DNA of 64,000 bases. Origin: Veillonella sp. 3310. GTDB taxonomy: Bacteria > Bacillota > Negativicutes > Veillonellales > Veillonellaceae. This document shows, one piece after another, positions 1 to 7,283 of this stretch. The DNA is taken from positions 62,001 through 126,000 of the forward strand of contig NZ_RQVJ01000002.1 in assembly GCF_003999875.1 (NCBI RefSeq), in the 5' to 3' direction. How positions within the stretch are numbered: position 1 is the first letter of the stretch; every line of letters starts with the position of its first letter. The notes under the pieces are model-generated. The model ran no database searches. It was not told the DNA's origin and saw only the letters and a list, made by a program, of their open reading frames with translations. The position numbers were made by a program, and so were the translations under genes.

Positions 1-444
1 AAGAAAAAACAGGTATACGATGAAGATATTTATGCCTTAGTGATGGATACAATGCATCATGAACAAGCATTCCATGTGGTACAACACGATTACCATTCCG
101 ATCAAAATGGATACGTGCTTGCTAGCATTCGTGTATTAACACCAAATGGTGAACGTATGGATGCCGCTGTTGGTGATGGCCCAGTAGATGCTTCTTTCAG
201 AGCTATCGAACGATTGGTGAACACACCATTTGTATTGGAAAACTTCCAAATCCGTTCCGTAACGGTAGGTAAGGATGCCCTTGGAGAAGCTGTGGTGAAA
301 GTTAACTACAATGGTCGCAGATTCCAAGGCCGCGGTATTAGCACAGACATCGTAAAATCCAGTGTAAATGCATATATTAACGCAGTAAACGCAATTTATT
401 TAGCAAAAGAATTAGAACAAGAGTTTGGAAACCAGGAGGGTTAA
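1..444 (+). CDS. leuA: 2-isopropylmalate synthase, C-terminal part (window-edge partial)
   Basis: First step of leucine biosynthesis: condensation of acetyl-CoA with 2-oxoisovalerate. Only the C-terminal end is inside the window. The reading frame is open from base 1, and the visible part is the leucine-binding regulatory (LeuA dimer) domain, with segments such as [20 protein letters not shown] and a C-terminal [18 protein letters not shown] helix typical of LeuA. The catalytic TIM barrel lies upstream. It is followed at once by leuC, whose ribosome site lies inside the last codons of this gene, so leuA and leuC are probably translationally coupled in a leuACD(B) operon. The internal ATG at 40 is not a true start. 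Confidence 0.93.
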   Translation, partial: KKKQVYDEDIYALVMDTMHHEQAFHVVQHDYHSDQNGYVLASIRVLTPNGERMDAAVGDGPVDASFRAIERLVNTPFVLENFQIRSVTVGKDALGEAVVKVNYNGRRFQGRGISTDIVKSSVNAYINAVNAIYLAKELEQEFGNQEG

Positions 445-448
445 TGTC

Positions 449-1714
449 ATGGGTATGACGATTACAGAAAAGAATATGGCACGCCATGCAGGGCTTGCAG
501 AAGTAAAAGCAGGTCAAATGATCGAGTGTCAATTAGACTTCATCTTGATGAACGATATTACATTTCCACCAGCAAAGAAAGAGTTTGAAAAAATCGGTAA
601 ACCTGTCTTTGATGCAGATCGCATCTACTTAGTACCGGATCATTTCACACCGAATAAAGATATTAAATCTGCTACACAAGCGAAAGTGATGCGTGATTTT
701 GTACGACAACATAAGATTACACACTATTTTGAAGTAGGTCGTATGGGCATTGAGCACGTATTGTTACCAGAACAAGGCTTGATTGGGCCAGGGGAAATGA
801 TCATTGGTGCCGATTCCCACACTTGTACATACGGTGCATTGAATGCTTTCGCAACAGGCGTAGGCTCTACAGATGCTGGGGTCGCTATGGCAGAAGGCAA
901 AACTTGGTTTAAAGTGCCAGAAACAATCAAAGTTGTGTTAGAAGGAAAACCTGCCAAATGGATTTCCGGTAAAGATATTGTATTGGACTTGATTGGCAAA
1001 ATTGGCGTCGATGGCGCTCGTTACAAAGCCCTAGAGTTCCATGGATCTGGTGTGCAATACATGACGATGGCAGACCGCTTGACGATCTGTAATATGGCTA
1101 TCGAAGCGGGCGGAAAATGCGGGGTATTCCCGTACGATGCAGTGACAGAGGAGTATATCCAAGGTCGCATCACACGTCCTATTGAACCAATCGCAGCAGA
1201 TGAGGATGCAGAATACTGCCAAGTGGTAACTATTCAATTGGATGAATTAACTCCAGTGGTGGCGTACCCACATCTTCCTTCCAACACGCATTACATGAAA
1301 GATATTGTGAAAGAAGACCGTATTCAAATCGACCAAGTTATCATCGGTTCCTGTACGAATGGTCGCTTTGAAGACTTACAAATGTGCGCAGAAATTTTTA
1401 AAGGTCGCAAGGTGGCGGACTTTGTACGTTGCATCGTCATCCCTGGATCTCAAGATGTGTACAACCAAGCTGTGAAAGCAGGCTTGATGGACATCTTCAT
1501 CGAAGCAGGCTGCGCTGTAAGTACACCAACTTGTGGTCCGTGCTTAGGTGGTTACATGGGCATTATGGCAGAAGGAGAACGTACCGTTTCTACTACAAAC
1601 CGTAACTTCCGTGGCCGTATGGGACACGTAGACAGTGAAGTATATTTGGCAAGCCCATATGTGGCGGCAGCAAGTGCAGTAGCAGGGTATTTAGCAAGCC
1701 CTGAGGAGGTATAA
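449..1714 (+). CDS. leuC: 3-isopropylmalate dehydratase large subunit
   Basis: Aconitase-family [4Fe-4S] enzyme that isomerises 2-isopropylmalate to 3-isopropylmalate together with LeuD. About 421 residues, the usual size of the shorter bacterial/archaeal-type LeuC. Visible motifs are [11 protein letters not shown], the [11 protein letters not shown] cysteine loop, and [12 protein letters not shown], which supply the three cluster cysteines. The ATG at 449 is chosen because AGGAGG at 434-439 sits about 9 bases before it. A longer frame from TTG at 425 would place the ribosome site inside the gene. The ATG at 455 is an alternative. The stop is one base before the leuD start. Confidence 0.96.
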   Translation: MGMTITEKNMARHAGLAEVKAGQMIECQLDFILMNDITFPPAKKEFEKIGKPVFDADRIYLVPDHFTPNKDIKSATQAKVMRDFVRQHKITHYFEVGRMGIEHVLLPEQGLIGPGEMIIGADSHTCTYGALNAFATGVGSTDAGVAMAEGKTWFKVPETIKVVLEGKPAKWISGKDIVLDLIGKIGVDGARYKALEFHGSGVQYMTMADRLTICNMAIEAGGKCGVFPYDAVTEEYIQGRITRPIEPIAADEDAEYCQVVTIQLDELTPVVAYPHLPSNTHYMKDIVKEDRIQIDQVIIGSCTNGRFEDLQMCAEIFKGRKVADFVRCIVIPGSQDVYNQAVKAGLMDIFIEAGCAVSTPTCGPCLGGYMGIMAEGERTVSTTNRNFRGRMGHVDSEVYLASPYVAAASAVAGYLASPEEV

Positions 1715-1715
1715 T

Positions 1716-2213
1716 ATGGCAGACTTTCAAGGAACAATTTGGCGCTACGGCGACAATGTAGATACAGACGTAATTATTCCAGCGCGTTATTTGGCGATTG
1801 CGGATATGGCGGAATTGGCAGAACATGCTATGGAAGATATTGATACTACCTTTGCACCGAATGTGAAAGCCGGTGAAATCATGGTAGCTGGTAAAAACTT
1901 TGGCTGTGGTTCTTCTCGTGAACATGCGCCAGCAGTGATTAAAGAAAAAGGTATTTCTTGCATTGTAGCAGATAGCTTTGCTCGTATTTTCTTCCGCAAT
2001 GCTATCAACATCGGGTTGCCAGTGATCGAAATTGGTGACGCTGTGGAGCGCATTCAAGAAGGTCACGAAATCGCTGTGGAAATGGCTACAGGTGTTGTCC
2101 ATAATGTGACTACAGGTGAAAGCTACCAAGGAACAGCGCTACCACAATTTGTGCAAAATATTGCCAAAGCAGGTGGACTAGTGAACTTTGCGAAAACAAG
2201 ACAAGACGGATAA
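1716..2213 (+). CDS. leuD: 3-isopropylmalate dehydratase small subunit
   Basis: Swivel-domain partner of LeuC. The 165-residue protein carries the typical start FQGTIWRYGDNVDTDVIIPARY and the GKNFGCGSSREHAP substrate-binding loop, matching the short LeuD type. It begins one base after the leuC stop, with GAGGAGG just upstream inside leuC, so the two subunits are made together. A 130-base gap follows before leuB. That gap holds a weak seven-pair hairpin around 2242-2268 but no clear terminator, so leuB is probably co-transcribed. Confidence 0.96.
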   Translation: MADFQGTIWRYGDNVDTDVIIPARYLAIADMAELAEHAMEDIDTTFAPNVKAGEIMVAGKNFGCGSSREHAPAVIKEKGISCIVADSFARIFFRNAINIGLPVIEIGDAVERIQEGHEIAVEMATGVVHNVTTGESYQGTALPQFVQNIAKAGGLVNFAKTRQDG

Positions 2214-2343
2214 GAAGAATAGAATTAATAGGAAGCATTAGGTTATGCTATTATTGATTAGCCTAGTGGTATTCCCTATAGTATGTATGCTAGATAGATA
2301 AAATATTTTAGTGTAGTGTAGAGACTTTCAAAAGAGGATTACT

Positions 2344-3417
2344 ATGAGTGAAAAACAGATTGTCCTAATTGCTGGTGACGGCATTGGGGAAGAAATAACA
2401 AATTCCGCGCGTGCTGTGGTGGACGCAGCCTTTGCTAAAGCGGGTGTAACAGCTAAGTGGATTGAGAAAAAAGCTGGTGGTGCGGCTATCGATGCCTTCG
2501 GTGAACCGTTGCCTCAAGATACGATCGATGCGTGCCAAGCAGCAGATGCTGTATTATTAGGTGCTGTAGGAGGTCCTAAATGGGACGATGTGGAGCCATC
2601 TATCCGTCCAGAAAAAGCTATCCTTGGCTTGCGCAAAGCATTGGGCTTGTTCTGCAACTTGCGGCCAGTGAAAATCTACCCAGCATTGCGTGAGTTCTCT
2701 CCGTTGAAACCAGAACTAGTAGAAAATGTTGACTTCGTTATCGTTCGTGAATTAACTGGTGGCATCTACTTTGGGGAACGTGAAGAAGCGCAAGGGGCAG
2801 GACCAAACGAATTTGCTTGGGATAAAGAGACATATGCTCGGTATGAAGTAGAACGTATCATGGATGTAGCTGTAGAGACAGCGCGTAAACGTTCCGGTAA
2901 AGTGGTGAGCGTAGATAAAGCCAACGTATTGGCATCCTCTCGTTTATGGCGTAAAATTGCAAAAGAAAAAGCAGAAGCCAACCCAGATATTTCCATGGAT
3001 TACTACTATGTAGATAACACAGCTATGCAACTCGTGACGAATCCAGGTCAATTTGATGTCCTAGTGACAACTAACTTATTTGGAGATATATTAAGTGATG
3101 AAGGGGCTGTTATCTCTGGCTCTCTTGGTTTGTTGCCATCTGCCTCCATCGGTACAGGCACTTCCTTGTACGAACCAATCCATGGCTCCGCACCAGACAT
3201 TGCAGGACAAGGTATTGCTAACCCATTAGGTACGATTTTGTCTGCTGCCATGATGTGTCGTTATTCCTTGGACTTACCTGCAGTAGCGGACTCCATTGAA
3301 CAAGCAGTAACAGCTGTCCTTGATGCGGGCTATCGTACAGGGGATATGTATCGTGAAGGATTCACAAAAGTGAATACACAAGGTATGACTGACGCTGTGA
3401 TAGCGCACTTAGGCTAA
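2344..3417 (+). CDS. leuB: 3-isopropylmalate dehydrogenase
   Basis: NAD-dependent oxidative decarboxylation of 3-isopropylmalate to 2-oxoisocaproate, the last dedicated step of leucine synthesis. The 357-residue protein has the family signatures: GDGIGEEI near the N-terminus, RELTGGIYFGE, VDKANVLASSRLWRK, and the NLFGDILSDEGA metal/substrate motif. GAGGA lies about 6 bases before the ATG. It is the last gene of the leu cluster and is followed within 30 bases by a hairpin with a T-run. Confidence 0.96.
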   Translation: MSEKQIVLIAGDGIGEEITNSARAVVDAAFAKAGVTAKWIEKKAGGAAIDAFGEPLPQDTIDACQAADAVLLGAVGGPKWDDVEPSIRPEKAILGLRKALGLFCNLRPVKIYPALREFSPLKPELVENVDFVIVRELTGGIYFGEREEAQGAGPNEFAWDKETYARYEVERIMDVAVETARKRSGKVVSVDKANVLASSRLWRKIAKEKAEANPDISMDYYYVDNTAMQLVTNPGQFDVLVTTNLFGDILSDEGAVISGSLGLLPSASIGTGTSLYEPIHGSAPDIAGQGIANPLGTILSAAMMCRYSLDLPAVADSIEQAVTAVLDAGYRTGDMYREGFTKVNTQGMTDAVIAHLG

Positions 3418-3442
3418 GATTTAGCGGTATATAAGGTAAAAA

Positions 3443-3509
3443 ATGCGGCATACTCCACCACAAACTGATATTATCGTTAGGTTTGTTTCGGAGCATGCCG
3501 CGCTTTTTT
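3443..3509 (+). repeat. Repeated hairpin element, copy 1 (leuB terminator)
   Basis: GCGGCAT at 3445 pairs with ATGCCGC at the other end, then CTCC pairs with GGAG after one mismatch, then CAAAC pairs with GTTTG; CGCTTTTTT follows. It can therefore end leu transcription. A second copy lies at 45428-45494. The two share most bases, including CACAAACTGAT in the loop, and one stem position differs as C-G here and T-A there. This suggests a small repeated structured element rather than a unique terminator. Confidence 0.75.
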
Positions 3510-3535
3510 GCGTATGGTATTGTTTGGTACTGCTA

Positions 3536-3587
3536 GCATAGCCTAATGACGTTTTATTGGAGCTCTAGGAAGAAGATTAGGCTATGC
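3536..3587. repeat. 12-bp perfect inverted repeat beside toxN
   Basis: GCATAGCCTAAT at 3536-3547 is matched exactly by its reverse complement at 3576-3587, with 28 bases between. Neither side is followed by a convincing T-run, so it is not an obvious terminator. It lies between the convergent leuB and toxin genes, at one edge of the accessory module. Its role is unknown. Confidence 0.6.
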
Positions 3588-3634
3588 ATACATATGTTAT
3601 ACATAATTCTCTTGCGATAGTATGAAAGAAAATA

Positions 3635-4213
3635 TTATATATATTCTTCTATCCAAGAGTCATGATAGGCAATGGCTTTTTGTAAGTCTACGCAATGTGT
3701 TTTATTGTGCTTTGGCAGGGTGTTAGTTATTGATTTTGTATAAAATCGTAGTGCTTTATCATAAATTGTATCTTTCATGGTATTAATGGCGTAATATTCT
3801 TTTTGTAACAAGTCACCATATTTTCTCTCAGAAGAGATAGTAGATGATAGCAAGTCATTGATAGAAATTTCAGAGATTTGAGAGCTAGGTACAGGAATTA
3901 TTTTTCCGATAATCATATTGCAAAGATGAATTTGCTTATTACTTATAACTTTTATACTGAGGCGTCTTTTCTTTATATTAGATTTTTTTGCTTTAGCAAT
4001 TTTTAAATCATTAGAGTTTAATGTATTTGGAAATTTAACTGTAGAAGACAATGGTGCAAAAAATAGTCTATTTTGTATGGTAAGTACCACGCCTATATAG
4101 GGCCGAGTTCTTTTTTCTCCAGTTGAAATTCTAACATTAGAATCGATGCTTTGTAATGCTTCCATATATGTTTCATTTATTTTATAAAAGCTTAAGTTTG
4201 GTTGTGTGTTCAT
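3635..4213 (-). CDS. toxN: Type III toxin-antitoxin endoribonuclease, ToxN/AbiQ family
   Basis: Predicted RNA-cleaving toxin held inactive by an RNA antitoxin; relatives act in phage abortive infection or plasmid stability. The 192-residue protein follows the family pattern: LSFYKINETYMEALQSIDSNV at the N-terminus, RPYIGVVLTI (37-46), FFAPLSSTVK (51-60) with the active-site Ser/Thr/Lys region at 56-60, NMIIGKIIPVP in the middle, and a C-terminal KYGDLLQKEYYAINTMKD helix. Upstream on the same strand are a promoter, a three-unit repeat array and a terminator, which is the standard ToxI-terminator-ToxN layout. The ribosome site is weak. The gene is visibly more AT-rich than leuB and pheA, suggesting transfer. 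Family assignment is by pattern recognition. Confidence 0.88.
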   Translation of the reverse strand: MNTQPNLSFYKINETYMEALQSIDSNVRISTGEKRTRPYIGVVLTIQNRLFFAPLSSTVKFPNTLNSNDLKIAKAKKSNIKKRRLSIKVISNKQIHLCNMIIGKIIPVPSSQISEISINDLLSSTISSERKYGDLLQKEYYAINTMKDTIYDKALRFYTKSITNTLPKHNKTHCVDLQKAIAYHDSWIEEYI

Positions 4214-4233
4214 ATAAAGTGCCTATAGTTTAT

Positions 4234-4263
4234 AAAAAGAAAAGCCGAGATACATCCCGGCTT
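4234..4263 (-). terminator. Intrinsic terminator between antitoxin RNA and toxN
   Basis: Read on the minus strand, AAGCCGGGA pairs with TCTCGGCTT over nine pairs (one G-U) around a four-base loop, followed by TTTTCTTTTTATA. In known toxIN loci a leaky terminator at this place makes much more antitoxin RNA than toxin mRNA; the position here fits that role. Confidence 0.85.
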
Positions 4264-4264
4264 A

Positions 4265-4431
4265 CATTGCAAATAAAGTATATCCATGGTGGGGAGCACC
4301 ATCCTTATGGGCCTCTCTTTAAAAATGATAACTCATTTTATGGTGGGGGTGCACCAACAATAAAGTCCCTCGCTTTCAGAATGATGAAGCATTCCATGGT
4401 GGGGAGCACCAACGATAAAGTCCCTCGCTTT
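4265..4431 (-). ncRNA. toxI: ToxI-like antitoxin RNA: three tandem 55-56-base repeats
   Basis: On the minus strand, units run about 4431-4377, 4376-4321 and 4320-4265. Units 1 and 2 begin with AAAGCGAGGGACTTT; unit 3 is diverged (AAAGAGAGG). Each contains a GGTG-loop-CACC hairpin with a C-rich loop (CTCCC or CACCCC), and the GAGGGA before it can pair with that loop, which would form an H-type pseudoknot like that of ToxI. A second small hairpin follows: GAATG/CATTC in unit 1 and AAAATG/CATTTT in unit 2, so the pairing is kept while bases change. The array lies between a minus-strand promoter and a terminator in front of toxN. Structure is by eye. Confidence 0.82.
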
Positions 4432-4451
4432 AGATATACATTTATAAGTCA

Positions 4452-4480
4452 ATCCTATCATACCAATTTTAGAATGTCAA
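4452..4480 (-). promoter_or_regulatory. Promoter of the toxI-toxN transcript
   Basis: On the minus strand TTGACA (4480-4475, consensus -35) is followed after exactly 17 bases by TAGGAT (4457-4452), with TG one base before it (extended -10). Transcription would begin near 4446, just before the first repeat. Confidence 0.75.
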
Positions 4481-4568
4481 TTGTGTTAGAAGCTTATTGG
4501 TTAATAGATTCTCGAACTATTTTTTGCAAAGTATCATAGTCTTGAAAATATCATTCTTCGATGCGGAA

Positions 4569-4597
4569 ATGACCAAAGAAGGTATTTTGTGTATAAT
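4569..4597 (+). promoter_or_regulatory. Promoter of pheA
   Basis: ATGACC, 17 bases, then TATAAT at 4592-4597 inside GTGTATAATAGT. The same 12-base -10 context recurs before alr and ilvE. The pheA start is about 45 bases downstream. Confidence 0.65.
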
Positions 4598-4643
4598 AGT
4601 GTACGTATGTCAATATTGGGAACGGAAAGTAGGAGGGTTTACC

Positions 4644-5531
4644 ATGGCAGATGAACGAGTTACGGATCTACAGTTGGCACATTCTGTGCTAGGTTATACA
4701 GGTGTACCTGGGGCCTATGCCTATGAAGTGTTGCAGAATGTACTTTCAAAATATATAGAAAAGGGCGGCTCCGTGGAGGGGCAACGGATTGAGCGTTGTC
4801 AAAGTCATCGTGAGCTCGTACAGGCTGTCCACGAAGGGCGCATCGATTATGCCATATTGCCCATTGAAAACTCTATCGTCGGGGAAGTGCGGGATAGCAC
4901 GGATTTAATCAAAGATAAAAATATTCACATCGTTGGGGAAGTGCGCCATCGCATTAGCCATAGTTTGCTAGGTGTACCGGGTGCTAGCCTCGACACGATT
5001 CAAGAGGTGTACTCTCACGAGCAAGCCCTCATGCAATGCTCACAATTTTTGGCGACCCACAGTTCTTGGCAATTAAGTCCTATGAATAATACTGCTATGA
5101 GCGCGAAATACGTGAGCGACACACAGGATGTGACGAAGGCATGCATTGCTAATGCATCTGCGAAAGAATTATATGGACTCACATTGTTAGCCCCAGACAT
5201 TGCAAACTTTAAGGAAAACTTTACGCGATTCTTCATCATCACTCATAAGGATGTAAGGATTCATGATGCGCACAAACTGAGCATTATTGTACAAACACCA
5301 AATACGCCAGGGGCACTGGTGAAAGTCCTACGAGTTTTTGAGGAACATCAATTGAACATGGTCAACATCAAATCACGCCCATGTATGCATACACCGTGGG
5401 AGTATTTCTTCTACATCGATATCGAAGGAGAAGGTCGAGAATCAGAAGTAGAACAAGCTTTAACTGAAGTGCGAGAACTATCCAATTATTTGCAGGTCTT
5501 AGGGCATTATAAAATTTATGATGTACTGTGA
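4644..5531 (+). CDS. pheA: Prephenate dehydratase with ACT domain
   Basis: Converts prephenate to phenylpyruvate in phenylalanine synthesis. The 295-residue protein is a stand-alone dehydratase: catalytic domain with GVPGAYAYEV, DYAILPIENSIVGEV and the NFTRFFII signature, then an ACT domain for phenylalanine feedback containing PGALVKVLRVFEEHQLNMVNIKSRP. The start at 4644 is chosen because AGGAGGG lies at 4631-4637. The frame is open further upstream to 4497, but that part contains the promoter and has no ribosome site. It stands alone. Confidence 0.93.
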   Translation: MADERVTDLQLAHSVLGYTGVPGAYAYEVLQNVLSKYIEKGGSVEGQRIERCQSHRELVQAVHEGRIDYAILPIENSIVGEVRDSTDLIKDKNIHIVGEVRHRISHSLLGVPGASLDTIQEVYSHEQALMQCSQFLATHSSWQLSPMNNTAMSAKYVSDTQDVTKACIANASAKELYGLTLLAPDIANFKENFTRFFIITHKDVRIHDAHKLSIIVQTPNTPGALVKVLRVFEEHQLNMVNIKSRPCMHTPWEYFFYIDIEGEGRESEVEQALTEVRELSNYLQVLGHYKIYDVL

Positions 5532-5745
5532 GAATTTAACGATAACTTAAATACCATATGATTCTAATAGGGGAGCGTATTGATTCTGTATGTGGTGAGT
5601 ATAGCTAGCATAAGAGGAATAGTTTAAAAGTTTGATGAAGTTTTATGACACCCCTTGCTTACGGAAATAAAGATATGATACTATACTCCTATGAGCTATA
5701 TAGAAATATATAGATATACTGTATAGATGTGCTAAGAGAATGTGC

Positions 5746-5810
5746 TATGTAAATGTAGTATGCAAATCTAGTATATAAATATAGTGTGCAAATACACTAT
5801 GCAAGCATAA
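5746..5810. repeat. 13-bp imperfect tandem repeat, five units
   Basis: Five consecutive 13-base units of the form TATGCAAATNTAG lie at 5746-5758, 5759-5771, 5772-5784, 5785-5797 and 5798-5810. They are in the 343-base gap between pheA and the PepSY lipoprotein gene. The rest of that gap is AT-rich with no gene that can be supported. The repeats could be regulatory or a slippage product. Confidence 0.7.
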
Positions 5811-5874
5811 TATAGGCAATCGCCAATTTCTATATACGAATTAAGAATGTGACATTTTAGCAAGGAGACATAGT

Positions 5875-6291
5875 ATGAAACGTACAATTATTTCTTTTTT
5901 TGTGGGCGTTATCGTGACAGGTTGTGCGATGGGCTGGTTCTGGTATCAAGACCGTGAACAATATACACGTGCAATCCCAGCTGTGAAAGGTCCGATCCAA
6001 GTAGCACCGGTAGTGAATGGAACACCAGCAGGAACGACAAATGGAGCTGTGCCACAACAAGCAGGAGTCGTAGCGCCGCAAGCAACACAACAACAAGTAC
6101 AAATTACGCAAGAAAAGGCGATGGAAATCTTTAAAACGGCATACCCAGACTATCGCATTGAAAAAGTGAAATTCGATACAGATCACGGTCGTGCTCATTA
6201 TGAAATCGATGGAGAAACATTAACTCGTGAAGTAGAAATTAAAATCGATGCTGTCACAGGGGAAATCTTTCACGTTAAAGAAGGACATTAA
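5875..6291 (+). CDS. PepSY-domain lipoprotein or membrane-anchored protein
   Basis: The 138-residue protein begins with a signal segment ISFFVGVIVTGCAMG whose VTGC is a plausible lipobox (Cys17), so the mature protein may be lipid-anchored. A Gly/Thr/Pro/Gln-rich linker (about 40-75) is followed by a PepSY domain (about 77-138: TQEKAMEIFKTAYPDYRIEKV ... EVEIKIDAVTGEIFHVKEGH). PepSY domains are often linked to control of peptidases or sit in envelope proteins; the partner is unknown. AAGGAGA lies 7 bases before the ATG. A terminator follows, so the gene appears monocistronic. Confidence 0.8.
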   Translation: MKRTIISFFVGVIVTGCAMGWFWYQDREQYTRAIPAVKGPIQVAPVVNGTPAGTTNGAVPQQAGVVAPQATQQQVQITQEKAMEIFKTAYPDYRIEKVKFDTDHGRAHYEIDGETLTREVEIKIDAVTGEIFHVKEGH

Positions 6292-6310
6292 TACGTTGAT
6301 ATAGAATTAT

Positions 6311-6346
6311 GAATACCTAACCTACCTAGTAGGCTAGGTATTCTTT
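6311..6346 (+). terminator. Terminator after the PepSY gene
   Basis: GAATACCTA pairs with TAGGTATTC, with CCTA/TAGG inside, followed by TTTC. The next 280 bases to 6625 contain no gene that I can support. Confidence 0.7.
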
Positions 6347-6625
6347 CATTAGCAAAGGAAAGGATTGTGTTAGTATTGCCATCGTCAAAACAAGTGGGTT
6401 TCTAACAACATCAAGAATCATTTGCTAGTAGTATATTTTAACGTACTGTGTTAGTATGAATTATAGAAGGCTTGGTAAATTATCTGCGTGTAAGGTGGAT
6501 TTATTTGGTGTATAGATGCTACTATATCAAAGATAAAGTTTAGAAAATCAATGGGAGGAGACCTTAAGGAATTTAGAATTTAGCCTATCAAATTTGAGTG
6601 AGTAAAGTAGAATGGAGGAGATTGT

Positions 6626-7135
6626 ATGACAGAATTACACATGTATGTAGCGTATTTGACAGCGTGGACCATATACCAATTATGGTCTATTCATAGATGG
6701 ATGAAATCGGAGTCAAAAGAGGAAAAAGCTGAGAATGCTGGTCATGCATTGCAAGAAATTTTAAACTTTGTATCTCCTAAGGCAGTAGCGGGATTAGCCG
6801 TGAGTGGAATCGTTTTTACCGGTGCTGCAGATGTGTTGGGTATTTTGCTAGTGAAAGGCTTCATACGTGAGCCTCAATGGTTAGATACTTTGTTACTAGC
6901 TCTCGTTTGTGTCAGTATTATAGTGGGAATTCGAGCTGCTATTGAGGCGTATCGCATTGTTCTAGGTGCATCTAATTCTCGTCAACCAGATCTCTTTTTG
7001 GTTCGCCATGAAAGACTCTTTAAAAGGGGACGTATCAATCTAGAAATTGTAGTGAACCGGGTATTAAATGTATTATACGCAGGATTTGCTATCTATACGA
7101 TGGTTATACTTTTACAATTATTACATATTTTATAA
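6626..7135 (+). CDS. Unknown membrane protein (169 aa)
   Basis: Not recognised as a named family. A short amphipathic N-terminus (YLTAWTIYQLWSIHRWMK) is followed by a charged stretch and then three hydrophobic segments, about residues 49-77 (AVAGLAVSGIVFTGAADVLGILLV), 86-107 (LDTLLLALVCVSIIVGIRAAIE) and 146-169. A basic loop RHERLFKRGRIN lies before the last segment. GGAGGAG is 6 bases before the ATG. It stands alone between the PepSY lipoprotein and the methyltransferase gene, with no shared operon evident. Confidence 0.75.
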   Translation: MTELHMYVAYLTAWTIYQLWSIHRWMKSESKEEKAENAGHALQEILNFVSPKAVAGLAVSGIVFTGAADVLGILLVKGFIREPQWLDTLLLALVCVSIIVGIRAAIEAYRIVLGASNSRQPDLFLVRHERLFKRGRINLEIVVNRVLNVLYAGFAIYTMVILLQLLHIL

Positions 7136-7283
7136 TCAAATCGTATACTATATGTCTATAGAATATTAGCAAAAGTCGTGGTAGTCTGTTATAATAAATT
7201 GATTACATTGAATACAGTGAAAATGATAACAGTGTGCATATCGTTATAAGATGACGAATATAAAAGTAAGAAAGGCATTGATA

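Noticed and set aside
3536-3587. Terminator of toxN
   Set aside because: The inverted repeat is perfect, but there is no T-run on either side and the loop is 28 bases; listed as a repeat instead.
4265-4431. CRISPR array
   Set aside because: Direct repeats with period 55-56 are present, but the intervening parts are themselves similar, there are only three units, no cas genes lie nearby, and the toxN gene with terminator explains the array better.
4156-4539. 127-residue plus-strand reading frame over the antitoxin array
   Set aside because: It lies antisense to the repeat array and toxin start, has a repeat-derived low-complexity product and no ribosome site.
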